A DNA stretch of 39,847 bases from an uncultured Oscillospiraceae bacterium (GTDB taxonomy: Bacteria > Bacillota > Clostridia > Oscillospirales > Oscillospiraceae): the NCBI GenBank assembly GCA_934590355.1, contig CAKTOX010000017.1, forward strand, positions 1 to 39,847. The letters are read 5' to 3'. Shown here piece by piece: positions 31,490 to 39,166 of this stretch (position 1 is its first letter; each line of letters opens with the position of its first letter). Below the pieces are notes generated by a model. It was not told the DNA's origin. It worked only from the letters and a program-made list of their open reading frames with translations, and ran no database searches. Position numbers and translations under genes: made by a program.

Positions 31490-32344
31490 ATGAAAAAGAC
31501 CGTATGCCTTGCGCTTTCCCTCGTCATGCTGCTCGCGCTTTGCGCCTGCTCCAAAGACGATCCCGCGCCGCAGCCCACCGAAGCTGCTCCGCAGGAAACA
31601 CTTGACCTCACAATATTCGAAAAAAGCGAGGGCAAGCTCTCAAAAGAGGTATGGTATAACACTGACGGGCTTCAGTTCCGCTCCGTTATATACGAATACG
31701 ACGAGAACGGCTTTCTCGCAAAGGAGACCACGCTCGGCATAAACGACGCGCCGGAGGGATATAAGGAATATGTCCGCGACGAAAACGGCGCCGTGACGAA
31801 GATGACGAGCTTCATTGCGCTCGGCCCCGAGGAATTTGAGGAGGAGTACAGCTTTATTTATAAGCTTGACGACGCGGGGCATACCGTGAGAGCGGCGACG
31901 CTTATTGACGCAGTTGAGATCTCGGTTACGGAATACACCTACGATGGGGACAGGCTCGTAAGCGAAAAATACGCCAAGAACGAGGAACCCGTGAGCGAAA
32001 TAAGCTACGCCTACTCCGACGGCAGCGTGACCTTAACGAGGAGAGACTATATAGAGGACAGCACAGTGACCGAAACGCGCACTCTCGACGCCGACGGACG
32101 CATCGTATCCGTCACGCTCACGGACTCCGAGGGCAAGCTCATTAGCCGCAGCGAATTTACCTACGACGAAAACGGCAGCGAAAAAACCGCCGTCATAAGC
32201 GGTTCGGACGGCAGCGTTATCAGCTCGACGAGCAGCGAATATGAGTATGACGAGCCGGGTAACGTCGTCAAATGCACCCGCAGTCACGGCGAGGGCGTTG
32301 ACGCCTCCGTCATCGAATACACCTGGGATTATGCCAAGGGCTGA
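31490..32344 (+). CDS. Putative lipoprotein with RHS/YD-like repeats
   Basis: Exported lipoprotein of 284 aa. Signal peptide MKKTVCLALSLVMLLALCAC ends in lipobox LCAC, with Cys at position 18 or 20 as the likely lipidated residue. The mature part is a series of short beta-hairpin units of the YD type: YEYDENGFLAKET, YTYDGDRLVSEKY, LDADGRIVSVTL, FTYDENGSEKTAV, YEYDEPGNVVKCT. Such repeats in isolated lipoproteins have no assigned function and lack the toxin C-terminus of RHS proteins. AAAGGAG lies 7 nt before ATG 31490. Co-transcribed with the PepSY gene; no terminator is visible in the 98 bp after it. Confidence 0.83.
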   Translation: MKKTVCLALSLVMLLALCACSKDDPAPQPTEAAPQETLDLTIFEKSEGKLSKEVWYNTDGLQFRSVIYEYDENGFLAKETTLGINDAPEGYKEYVRDENGAVTKMTSFIALGPEEFEEEYSFIYKLDDAGHTVRAATLIDAVEISVTEYTYDGDRLVSEKYAKNEEPVSEISYAYSDGSVTLTRRDYIEDSTVTETRTLDADGRIVSVTLTDSEGKLISRSEFTYDENGSEKTAVISGSDGSVISSTSSEYEYDEPGNVVKCTRSHGEGVDASVIEYTWDYAKG

Positions 32345-32442
32345 TATCGCCGCGAAATTCACAATTTCTTGATATATTCGCATTGAGCTTGTGATAACAT
32401 ACACTATTGAAATATTATGAGTTCAGTCAAGGTGAATTTTTA

Positions 32443-32850
32443 ATGAGAGAAAAAATTGCGCGCTTTATGCAGGGGCGATGCGGAGCAGACCAACTCAACC
32501 GCTTTCTTTCGGTCATAAGCATTATTGTGATGATAGCCGGCATTATCCTCAACGGTACAACTGCCTCGCGGATAATGTGGTCTGTTGCGTTTTTCCTGCT
32601 CATCATCGTTTACGCGCGTATGCTTTCGAAAAATCTTTTCAAGCGCAGCGCGGAAAACGCCCGCTATCTGCGGCTGAGGATGAGCGTTGCGGGCAGATTT
32701 GAGATGATAAAGGTCCGCTGGAATCAGCGCAAGGAGTATAAGTTCTTTACCTGCCCCTCGTGCCGCACCACGCTCAGAGTACCGCGTCACAAGGGCAGGA
32801 TAAATATCGTCTGCAAGAAATGCGGAACGTCGTTCAGAGGCAAGACCTGA
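32443..32850 (+). CDS. Two-helix membrane protein with C-terminal zinc ribbon
   Basis: 135-aa protein. Two hydrophobic helices (about 21-38 and 44-61) are followed by a basic region (residues 65-100) and a zinc ribbon: C104-x2-C107 and C124-x2-C127 (TCPSCRTTLRVP ... CKKCGTSF). The basic stretch next to a ribbon may bind nucleic acid or acidic membrane lipid. No named family is recognised. ATG 32443 follows AAGGTGAATTTTTA. The DUF5685 gene starts 1 bp after its stop, and a J-domain protein follows, so the three are likely one functional unit. Confidence 0.85.
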   Translation: MREKIARFMQGRCGADQLNRFLSVISIIVMIAGIILNGTTASRIMWSVAFFLLIIVYARMLSKNLFKRSAENARYLRLRMSVAGRFEMIKVRWNQRKEYKFFTCPSCRTTLRVPRHKGRINIVCKKCGTSFRGKT

Positions 32851-32851
32851 T

Positions 32852-33676
32852 ATGTTCGGCTTCGTGACCGCAGATCTTTCGCTGCTCAGTGACGAGCAGC
32901 GGCGCAGGTATAAGTCGTTTTACTGCGGACTGTGCCTGAGCCTCAAGCAGCGCCACGGCAGTCTTGCAAGATTTACCCTCACCTACGACATGACCTTCCT
33001 CGTCATGTTTCTCACCTCGCTGTATGAGCCTTATCTCATGCGAGGCGAGACCCCCTGCCCCGCTCACCCCTTGAGCACGAGGCAGTTTTTTCAGTCAGAC
33101 GTGACGGATTACGCGGCGGATATGAACATAGCTCTTGCATATCTCAACTGCCTTGACGATTGGCAGGACGAGCTCAACGCGGCGGCGCTTGCCGGTGCAA
33201 AGGCGCTCAAGAGCTCATACGAGAGGGTGTGCAGGGACTATCCGCGTCAGTGCGGCGTCATAAAGGAATGTATGGCGCGGCTCAAAAGGATCGAGGATGA
33301 GCGCGTTGCCGCTCCGGACGCGGCGGCGACGGCCTTCGGCGATCTGATGGCGGAGCTTTTCGTCATGCGCGAGGATATATGGGCGGACACACTGCGCCGC
33401 TTCGGGCGCGCACTCGGACAGTTCGTGTACGTCATGGACGCGTGTATAGACCTCAAGGGCGACAAAAGAGCATATAAGTATAACCCCTTCGTTTACCTGT
33501 ACGGCAGGCTCGACGAGCAGCAGCGCTTTCGGGACATTCTCCAAACCCTGCTTGCCGACTGCATAGAGAGCTTTGAGCGGCTCCCGATGATACAGGATGC
33601 GGATATAATAAAAAACATACTGTGCAGCGGCGTGTGGATAAAATTCAACCGCCACTACGATACAGGCAGTAAGTAA
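32852..33676 (+). CDS. DUF5685-family protein
   Basis: 274-aa helical protein of unknown function. Recognisable by the N-terminal MFGFVTADLS and FYCGLCLSLKQRHG (C25-x2-C28), then the acidic motif LDDWQDELN (DDWQD at 102-106) and YVMDACIDLKGDKRAYKYNPF (D196, D200, D204). The two acidic motifs sit in predicted helices about 95 residues apart, in the same manner as the Asp-rich pairs that bind Mg-diphosphate in all-alpha isoprenoid synthases; homology is not shown. The gene lies tightly between a zinc-ribbon membrane protein and a J-domain protein. Confidence 0.85.
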   Translation: MFGFVTADLSLLSDEQRRRYKSFYCGLCLSLKQRHGSLARFTLTYDMTFLVMFLTSLYEPYLMRGETPCPAHPLSTRQFFQSDVTDYAADMNIALAYLNCLDDWQDELNAAALAGAKALKSSYERVCRDYPRQCGVIKECMARLKRIEDERVAAPDAAATAFGDLMAELFVMREDIWADTLRRFGRALGQFVYVMDACIDLKGDKRAYKYNPFVYLYGRLDEQQRFRDILQTLLADCIESFERLPMIQDADIIKNILCSGVWIKFNRHYDTGSK

Positions 33677-33689
33677 GGAGCAGTACCGA

Positions 33690-34316
33690 ATGGCACGGGA
33701 CCCCTATGAAGTCCTCGGCGTTTCGCGCAACGCGACGGACGATGAGATAAAGAAAGCATACCGCGAGCTCGCTAAGAAATATCACCCCGACCGCAACCCC
33801 GGCGACGCGGCGGCGGCGCAAAAGATGAACGAAATTAACGCAGCCTACGATCAGATAAAAAGCGGACAGGCCAATCAGAACAGCTACGGCAGCGGCTTCG
33901 GTGGCTTCGGAGTCGGCTACAACGGATACGGTCGGACAGCCTACGAGCAGCCGCAGGAGCGCGCGGAATGCCGCGCTGCGGTCAACTACATACGCAACGG
34001 ACGCTATGCCGAGGCGCTCACCGCGCTTTCGCAGGTGCCCGTTTCCGAGCGTGACGGGCGCTGGTTTTACCTGAGCGCGGTCGCAAATATGTTCTCCGGC
34101 AATAAAATCGCCGCACTTGAGGACGCAAAGCGCGCCGTCGAAATCGAGCCCGACAATCCCAACTATCGCCAGCTTCTGAGCCGGCTCGAGGGCAACGGTC
34201 AGTACTATCAGCAGTACAGCGGAGACTATCACAACTCCTGCTGCGTCTGCGATGACTGCTGCACGACCTATCTCTGCTGCTCGTGTCTCACCCCGTGGGG
34301 CGGTATGTGCTGCTGA
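33690..34316 (+). CDS. J-domain (DnaJ-like) protein with TPR-like region and Cys-rich tail
   Basis: 208-aa DnaK co-chaperone candidate. J domain at residues 4-58 with the HPD triad at 32-34 (KKYHPDRNPGD). A Gly/Tyr-rich linker follows (60-88), then two TPR-like helix pairs (about 92-170; AVNYIRNGRYAEALTALSQV, AALEDAKRAVEIEPDNPNY). The C-terminal tail (183-208) holds ten cysteines, five of them in CC pairs or close to it, and could bind metal or be lipid-modified. It lacks the zinc-finger and substrate domains of DnaJ itself, so it is a specialised J protein, probably serving DUF5685 or the ribbon protein upstream. AAGGAGCAGTACCGA precedes the ATG. Confidence 0.9.
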   Translation: MARDPYEVLGVSRNATDDEIKKAYRELAKKYHPDRNPGDAAAAQKMNEINAAYDQIKSGQANQNSYGSGFGGFGVGYNGYGRTAYEQPQERAECRAAVNYIRNGRYAEALTALSQVPVSERDGRWFYLSAVANMFSGNKIAALEDAKRAVEIEPDNPNYRQLLSRLEGNGQYYQQYSGDYHNSCCVCDDCCTTYLCCSCLTPWGGMCC

Positions 34317-34329
34317 GAAAATAAATATC

Positions 34330-34359
34330 ACGGCCGAGGAGCCCTCCCCGGCCGTTTTT
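34330..34359. terminator. Terminator after the J-domain protein gene
   Basis: ACGGCCG-a-GGAG-cc-CTCC-c-CGGCCGT stem followed by TTTTTC. It directly abuts the stop codon of the convergent ATPase gene. Confidence 0.85.
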
Positions 34360-35403
34360 CTATGCAAATATCCGTGCGATCTCCGCCTCGCAAAAGGCGT
34401 CAAGCGCCGCAAAATCGACGTGGGGATTGTAAACGCGCTCAAGCTCGTCATGATGCTCCTTCGCCCGCGCCAAAAGCCGCAGCGCCTCACCCGTGAGCTC
34501 GCGCCTTATGCTCTCGTTTTTCCGCAGCGCGCTTCTGGCTTCCCTTGCGCTCTCGCGCGGCACAAGTGCATCGAGCCTAACGTGCCGCCACGCGCTCTCC
34601 GGCTGCATCACGCGCCGCGACACAAAGCCCAGAGACCTTTCCGGCAGCAGCAGCGCCTCAAGCGTATCCGGCAGCAGTGCACTCGGACAGGCGATGACGC
34701 TCTCTTGGCGACGCTTTGCCTCGCACAGCAGCTCGTCAAGATACTCCCGCGCAAGAAAACAGCGGTCGTCGAGAACGTAAATTCGTTTACATAATTTATT
34801 TATGCTCTCTGTCAGCGTGAGCTCGCCCTCGCATGATATGCAGCTTACGAAGCGATATGTCACGCTTCCCTCGCTCTGCTGCCGTCTCCCCAGCTCACGC
34901 TGCGCCGCGCTCCTTGCTCTCAGGCGCGTTTTCGTTATAATGTCAGGCGTTATGACCTCGCTTGCGCCCACCTTTTCCACGCTTGCCGCGGCGGAAAGAT
35001 AGGCATATGCCGCGTTATATTCGCTGCGGTATTTTTGCATCAGCGGCTCCGTGCGCGGGTCGCAAAAGCTCTTGCAAAATTCGCCCAAGTTTACATAACG
35101 TGAGTTCTGCGCAAAGCAGCGCGGCTCAAGCGCATGGGGTGCGGTCGCATCCATATAGCCGAGGTGCAGTGCGGGTATGTACACCGCGTCGAGCGAGCTC
35201 GGGTCGCCCGAGCACAGTATGCATTGGGTATCATAGCCCCGCTGCGCCGCAGCGGCCGCTATCGCGCGCATGAAGTGCGATTTGCCCCCGCCGGGGCCTG
35301 CCTTGATTAGATTGAGAAAATCGCCCCGTTCGGCGCAGAAGCCGTCATAGAGCGAATAAAACCCGACGCCGGAGTTTGCGCCGAGGAAAAAGCGAACGTC
35401 CAA
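34360..35403 (-). CDS. P-loop ATPase, PRK06851-like
   Basis: 347-aa protein of a Clostridia/Bacilli ATPase family of unknown role. The N-terminus FFLGANSGVGFYSLYDG and P-loop GPGGGKS (36-42, then HFMRAIA) are followed by CSGDPSSLDAVYIPALHLGYMDAT-type family sequence. A Walker B-like segment may lie near KRIYVLDDRCF. The start codon is TTG at 35403: GGGAGGTGATGCAAA precedes it, a near-perfect match to the anti-Shine-Dalgarno. The only nearby ATG (35410) is out of frame. Single gene convergent with the J-protein operon. Function unknown. Confidence 0.85.
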   Translation of the reverse strand: MDVRFFLGANSGVGFYSLYDGFCAERGDFLNLIKAGPGGGKSHFMRAIAAAAAQRGYDTQCILCSGDPSSLDAVYIPALHLGYMDATAPHALEPRCFAQNSRYVNLGEFCKSFCDPRTEPLMQKYRSEYNAAYAYLSAAASVEKVGASEVITPDIITKTRLRARSAAQRELGRRQQSEGSVTYRFVSCISCEGELTLTESINKLCKRIYVLDDRCFLAREYLDELLCEAKRRQESVIACPSALLPDTLEALLLPERSLGFVSRRVMQPESAWRHVRLDALVPRESAREARSALRKNESIRRELTGEALRLLARAKEHHDELERVYNPHVDFAALDAFCEAEIARIFA

Positions 35404-35454
35404 TTTGCATCACCTCCCTGCATTTTATGCTTCGCCGTGCGGGAGCGTGAATAA

Positions 35455-35483
35455 TTGACAAGGGCATTATTTGATGGTAAAGT
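35455..35483 (+). promoter_or_regulatory. Promoter of the HAD phosphatase gene
   Basis: -35 TTGACA (35455-35460), 17-bp spacer, -10 TAAAGT (35478-35483). Confidence 0.75.
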
Positions 35484-35514
35484 TAATTGTTTTTAAGTCT
35501 GCGAGGTGGATATT

Positions 35515-36156
35515 ATGAAAAAATATATTTTATTTGATTTTGACGGCACCGTCTTTGACTCTGCCGAGGGCATAACCAAAAGCGTGCAGTACGCGCTGGG
35601 CAAGATGGGTATCCATGCCGAGCTCGATGAGCTCATGTGCTTTGCCGGTCCTCCGCTTGACGAGATGTTCGCGCTGCGCTACGGCATGAGCGAGGACGAG
35701 GCGCAAAAGGCAGTGCAGTTCTACCGCGAGCGCTACACGCCGATCGGCTGGGAGGAGTGCACCCCGTTTGCGGGAATGCACGAGCTCATGCACAGGCTGC
35801 GCGATAAGGGCGCGAAAATCGCCGTCGCGACGAGCAAGCCCCGCCGCTTTGCCGAGCAGATACTCGAAAAGTACGGTATGCGCGACGCATTCGATCTCGT
35901 GTGCGGCTCGGAGCTTGACGGCACGCGCGGGCAAAAGTGGGAGGTCATCGAATATGCGCTGCAAAGCTTCGGCATTTCTCCCGACGAGGCGATAATGGTC
36001 GGCGACAGAAAGTACGACGTGATAGGCGCCGAAAAATGCGGCGTTGACTGCGTGGGCGTGCGCTTCGGCTACGCCGAGCCCGGCGAGCTTGAGGCTGCGG
36101 GCGCTGTGTACGTTGCGGAGGATGCGGACGATCTGTTCGATTATCTCACGAAATGA
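35515..36156 (+). CDS. HAD-family hydrolase, phosphoglycolate phosphatase/Gph-like
   Basis: 213-aa cytoplasmic phosphatase with a C1 helical cap. Motif I LFDFDGTVFDS (D8, D10), motif II VATSKP, the motif III lysine about at GQKWEVIEYAL, motif IV MVGDRKYDVIGA. Closest in layout to phosphoglycolate phosphatase and the PpaX/YjjG group; substrate not certain. ATG 35515 follows GAGGTGGATATT; an in-frame GTG 3 codons upstream lies in that ribosome site. Monocistronic from a good promoter to a terminator. Confidence 0.92.
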   Translation: MKKYILFDFDGTVFDSAEGITKSVQYALGKMGIHAELDELMCFAGPPLDEMFALRYGMSEDEAQKAVQFYRERYTPIGWEECTPFAGMHELMHRLRDKGAKIAVATSKPRRFAEQILEKYGMRDAFDLVCGSELDGTRGQKWEVIEYALQSFGISPDEAIMVGDRKYDVIGAEKCGVDCVGVRFGYAEPGELEAAGAVYVAEDADDLFDYLTK

Positions 36157-36160
36157 ATAT

Positions 36161-36200
36161 AAAAAGCCCGGTGATACTCATGGTATCGCCGAGCTTTTTT
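36161..36200. terminator. Terminator between the HAD gene and the SLOG gene
   Basis: AAAAGCCCGGTGATAC / GTATCGCCGAGCTTTTTT imperfect stem with a 5-nt loop; A-run on the left allows use from either side. Confidence 0.78.
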
Positions 36201-36213
36201 ATATCCGCGCAGC

Positions 36214-36714
36214 TTATTCTATCGGAAGCTGAATGACCTCGATGTCTTTTTTCTGCGCGTATTTTATCGTGTTCCACGTTCCGCCGGACATACCGTCGTA
36301 GCACGCCACGAGCACGTTCGAATTATCGACCATAAATCTGTTTCGCACCGCCATGCACGATGGTGTGTAGTCCTCCGCGAGCACCGTCACCTCATCGCAG
36401 CGGCGCAGTATCTCCTCATAGCGGCGGCGGTTTGCCTCGCTCCATGCATCGGGCTGACCCCTGTACGGCACGGCGGCCTGAAGCGTAACGTCCGAGTGCG
36501 CGCGCTTGAGGTTCAGAACAGACTCCGCGCAGTACAGGTCGCAGCCGAGCGCCATTCCGCATATGAAATGTTTTATTCCCGAGGCATACACCGCGCCTAT
36601 CACCGCATCGAGCTTTTTCTTGAATTCGACGCAGCGCGGGTCGCGCTCGTTATATCCCCACGGCAGCTTCGCCGGTCTGTGACCGGAAAAGCAGCAGCTT
36701 TTACCGTATTGCAT
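36214..36714 (-). CDS. SLOG-superfamily protein (DUF1273/YpsA-like)
   Basis: 166-aa protein with the DUF1273 hallmarks CCFSGHRPAKLPWGY at the N-terminus, FICGMALGCDLYCAE in the middle and YDGMSGGTWNTIKYAQ at the C-terminus. The Rossmann-like SLOG fold is related to DprA and nucleotide-binding effectors; Bacillus YpsA influences cell division by an unknown mechanism. ATG 36714 is chosen because GGTGATGAT precedes it and because the promoter -10 (36731-36736) overlaps the next upstream ATG (36730-36732). Divergent from the riboswitch-controlled ribU transcript. Confidence 0.88.
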   Translation of the reverse strand: MQYGKSCCFSGHRPAKLPWGYNERDPRCVEFKKKLDAVIGAVYASGIKHFICGMALGCDLYCAESVLNLKRAHSDVTLQAAVPYRGQPDAWSEANRRRYEEILRRCDEVTVLAEDYTPSCMAVRNRFMVDNSNVLVACYDGMSGGTWNTIKYAQKKDIEVIQLPIE

Positions 36715-36730
36715 ATCATCACCGTTTTCC

Positions 36731-36759
36731 ATTGTAAGCCATGATTTAAGAAATGTCAA
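36731..36759 (-). promoter_or_regulatory. Promoter of the SLOG protein gene
   Basis: Minus-strand -35 TTGACA (36754-36759), 17-bp spacer, -10 TACAAT (36731-36736). The implied mRNA leader is only about 10 nt, enough for the ribosome site. Confidence 0.82.
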
Positions 36760-36766
36760 AAGGCTA

Positions 36767-36794
36767 TTGACATTTTATTTTTTAGCGCTATAAT
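36767..36794 (+). promoter_or_regulatory. Promoter of the FMN riboswitch-ribU transcript
   Basis: -35 TTGACA (36767-36772), 16-bp spacer, -10 TATAAT (36789-36794). Its -35 mirrors that of the divergent SLOG promoter: TGTCAA-N7-TTGACA. Confidence 0.88.
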
Positions 36795-36816
36795 GAGGGC
36801 ACAACCGAATATGAGA

Positions 36817-36925
36817 TATCTTCAGGGCAGGGAGTATTTCCCGACCGGCGGTAAAGTCCGCGAGCCGAACGGCATGAACCGGTGTGATTCCGGTACCGAC
36901 AGTATAGTCTGGATGGAAGAAGATG
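36817..36925 (+). ncRNA. FMN riboswitch (RFN element)
   Basis: Conserved RFN core is visible in order: ATCTTCAGGGCAGGG, TTCCCGACCGGCGGTAAAG, CCGCGAGCC, GATTCCGGTACCGACAGTAT and TAGTCTGGATGGAAGAAGAT; the 5' ATCTTC pairs with the 3' GAAGAT to close P1. It lies 80 bp upstream of ribU and is followed by a terminator hairpin, so FMN binding should cause transcription termination and lower riboflavin uptake. Confidence 0.97.
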
Positions 36926-36948
36926 TGCATTAAATATTTTGTTTTTTG

Positions 36949-36985
36949 CGTCGCCTGAAGGATATTTTCTTTCGGGCGATTTTTT
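36949..36985 (+). terminator. Expression-platform terminator of the FMN riboswitch
   Basis: TCGCCTGAAGG / CTTTCGGGCGA stem (G-U pair and one bulge) followed by TTTTTT, between the aptamer and the ribU ribosome site (CGGAGGT). Confidence 0.85.
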
Positions 36986-37006
36986 AATTTCGGAGGTACA
37001 AACCCC

Positions 37007-37762
37007 ATGTCCAAGCTCATCTCTCAAATAGCCGAAAACCTTACCTTCCTTCTTGAATGGCTCGGCATTTTCGCCGCTCTGTTCATTCTGGCGCTGCTGT
37101 TCGAGCGCTTTGTGCTCAAAAACCGCAAAAAGCTCGCCAACACGCATTTTCTCGCATACACGGCAATCTTCTCCGCAATGGCAGGCGTTCTGATGTTCAT
37201 CGAGATCCCCCTGTTCTTCGCTCCGAGCTTCTATGAGATCGACCTGAGCGAGATCCCCATCATGATCTGCACCTTCTACCTCGGACCCGTGGCAGGCGTC
37301 GTTGCAGAGCTTCTCAAGATCGTCGTCAAGCTCGTTTTGAAGGGCACGACCACCGCCTTCGTCGGCGACTTTGCAAACTTCGTCGTCGGCTGTGCCTTCG
37401 TCCTCCCTGCCTCCTGCATCTATCACATGAAAAAGAGCAAGCGCAGCGCACTTGTCGGCATGATCGCCGGTACCCTCGTCATGACCGTATTCGGAAGCCT
37501 CTTTAACGCAGTCTACCTCCTGCCGACCTTCTCCAAGCTCTTCGGCATGCCCCTCGAGGCCATCATACAGATGGGCAGCGACATAAACTCCGCGATAAAC
37601 AGCGTTTCTACCCTTGTTCTGTTCTGCGTTGTGCCGTTTAACCTCCTCAAGGGCATCATCGTCACCGCGCTCACCATGCTTCTGTATAAGCGCATCTCCC
37701 CCCTGCTCCACAAGGGCGACATGAAGCTTGAACAGCGCAAGGCCGCTAAGGCTGCCGACTGA
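37007..37762 (+). CDS. ribU: Riboflavin ECF transporter substrate-binding component RibU
   Basis: S component of an energy-coupling factor transporter for riboflavin, 251 aa, membrane. The FMN riboswitch upstream fixes the substrate. The S-component core begins near residue 45 (FLAYTAIFSAMAGVLMFIEI) with IDLSEIPIMICTFYLGPVAG, GTTTAFVGDFANFVVG and the late helix pair FNLLKGIIVTAL typical of RibU. About 40 extra residues form an additional N-terminal helix (10-35). The energising EcfA/EcfA'/EcfT module is not in the window and must be shared from elsewhere. CGGAGGTACAAACCCC precedes the ATG. Its last 17 bp overlap the convergent flippase gene. Confidence 0.95.
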   Translation: MSKLISQIAENLTFLLEWLGIFAALFILALLFERFVLKNRKKLANTHFLAYTAIFSAMAGVLMFIEIPLFFAPSFYEIDLSEIPIMICTFYLGPVAGVVAELLKIVVKLVLKGTTTAFVGDFANFVVGCAFVLPASCIYHMKKSKRSALVGMIAGTLVMTVFGSLFNAVYLLPTFSKLFGMPLEAIIQMGSDINSAINSVSTLVLFCVVPFNLLKGIIVTALTMLLYKRISPLLHKGDMKLEQRKAAKAAD

Positions 37763-39062
37763 TGACCCTATGCAGCCGCGTCATGCTCAGGGCGAAATTC
37801 AGGCACTCGTTAAAATAAATGATGCAGATATAGCCCCCGAGCGCGTACACCGGCAACACACGCCACACAAGCAGCACCCCAAGCAGCGCGTCAAGCACGT
37901 TTATCCCCATGTTCCACATCTGCTGACCCAGCCCCTTCAGGCAGCCGTCGCAGAGCATATCGGTGTACATCACCGGTATTAGCGGCGCGAGCAGGCGCAG
38001 ATAATGCCCCGCGTCGGGAGAGGAATATATCATAACACCGAGGCGGTCGGCAAAAATGAATATCACAAGGGCGACGGCAAGCGAATAGCCGGCGCCCTTT
38101 TTCATAAGCCGCCTTACCGTGCGCGATATTTCGCCGTGCCTTCCCTGCACCTGCGCCTCTGTAAGCTCCGGGATCACAAGCTCCGCAAGTGCCATCAGAA
38201 AGCAGGCGGGGAATGAAACGATCGGCATGACCATGCCCTGTATCGTGCCGTAGCCGGACAGCGCGTGGTCGGACGAAAAACCCGCGCTTTTTAAGCCCCG
38301 CGGCACGAGAAGATGCTCAAGCGTTGACAGCGCCGAGCGCGCATACGCCGAAAACGCGAGCGGCAGCGCTATTTTGAGCATCCGCACCGTAAGACGGTGC
38401 TCATGCGCACCGCACTCGGTGCATTTGCCGCGGTCGGTTAAATAAAACAGCATCATCAGCACGAGCGAAACGGCGTCCCCGCACACCGTGCCGAGCATGA
38501 CGCTCGCGCAGTTTTTTTCAATGTCCCCCTGCGGCGAGTTTCGTAGGAAAATCGCAACAAGTGCAATGGTCGCAAGCTGTTCAACGAGATGCACGAGAGT
38601 CGGCTTCCAAACCCGTCCGCAGGCGGTGAAATAGCCCGACACCGCCGAGCACAGCGAAACCATCGGCATCGAATACGCCATTATCCGCAGCGACAGCACC
38701 GTGCGCGCATCGCCTATCCACAGAAAGCCGATCGCCTCGGCGCAAGCTCTCAGCAGCAAAAACGCCGCCATGCCGAACAGCATCGCGTAGGCAAAGCAGC
38801 GCCGCATCGCTGCGCGTATCCCCCAGCCGCGCTCGCTGCCAATCTCCTCCGACACCAGCCGGGTCGCCGCAAATCTGACGCCCGAAATTGCAAAAGTCGT
38901 GCACAGAAACGACACGGACACAACAAGCTGATAAAGTCCTATGCCCGCCGAGCCTATGCGTCCGGCAAGCCATACCTGAAACGACATGCCGATGAGGCTC
39001 ATCAGCAAGGACGAGCCTGTCAGCAATGCTGTATTAAAAATGAGTCTTTTATGCCTTATCAT
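37746..39062 (-). CDS. MOP-superfamily flippase (SpoVB/MurJ/polysaccharide-type)
   Basis: 438-aa membrane protein with about 12 hydrophobic helices and the two-bundle layout of the MATE/MurJ/polysaccharide exporter superfamily. Family-like segments: ALLTGSSLLMSLIGMSFQVWLAGRIGSAGIG at the N-terminus (split here as helix 1 and loop), SGVRFAATRLVSEE, then YGTIQGMVMPIVSFPACFLMALAELVIPELTE in the middle. The family flips lipid-linked sugars or peptidoglycan precursors; the SpoVB branch is linked to spore cortex. Ribosome site before ATG 39062 is poor. It converges on ribU with a 17-bp overlap. Confidence 0.86.
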   Translation of the reverse strand: MIRHKRLIFNTALLTGSSLLMSLIGMSFQVWLAGRIGSAGIGLYQLVVSVSFLCTTFAISGVRFAATRLVSEEIGSERGWGIRAAMRRCFAYAMLFGMAAFLLLRACAEAIGFLWIGDARTVLSLRIMAYSMPMVSLCSAVSGYFTACGRVWKPTLVHLVEQLATIALVAIFLRNSPQGDIEKNCASVMLGTVCGDAVSLVLMMLFYLTDRGKCTECGAHEHRLTVRMLKIALPLAFSAYARSALSTLEHLLVPRGLKSAGFSSDHALSGYGTIQGMVMPIVSFPACFLMALAELVIPELTEAQVQGRHGEISRTVRRLMKKGAGYSLAVALVIFIFADRLGVMIYSSPDAGHYLRLLAPLIPVMYTDMLCDGCLKGLGQQMWNMGINVLDALLGVLLVWRVLPVYALGGYICIIYFNECLNFALSMTRLHRVISRQP

Positions 39063-39098
39063 ATCAAAAATATATGCTATACCAACATAATATATATG

Positions 39099-39126
39099 TT
39101 GAAATTTTCACAAATGGGCGTATAAT
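39099..39126 (+). promoter_or_regulatory. Promoter of the cytidylate-kinase-like gene
   Basis: -35 TTGAAA (39099-39104), 16-bp spacer, consensus -10 TATAAT (39121-39126). Confidence 0.75.
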
Positions 39127-39166
39127 ATAATCAGATAAAGGAAATAATGCTATGGAGGCGTTAAAT

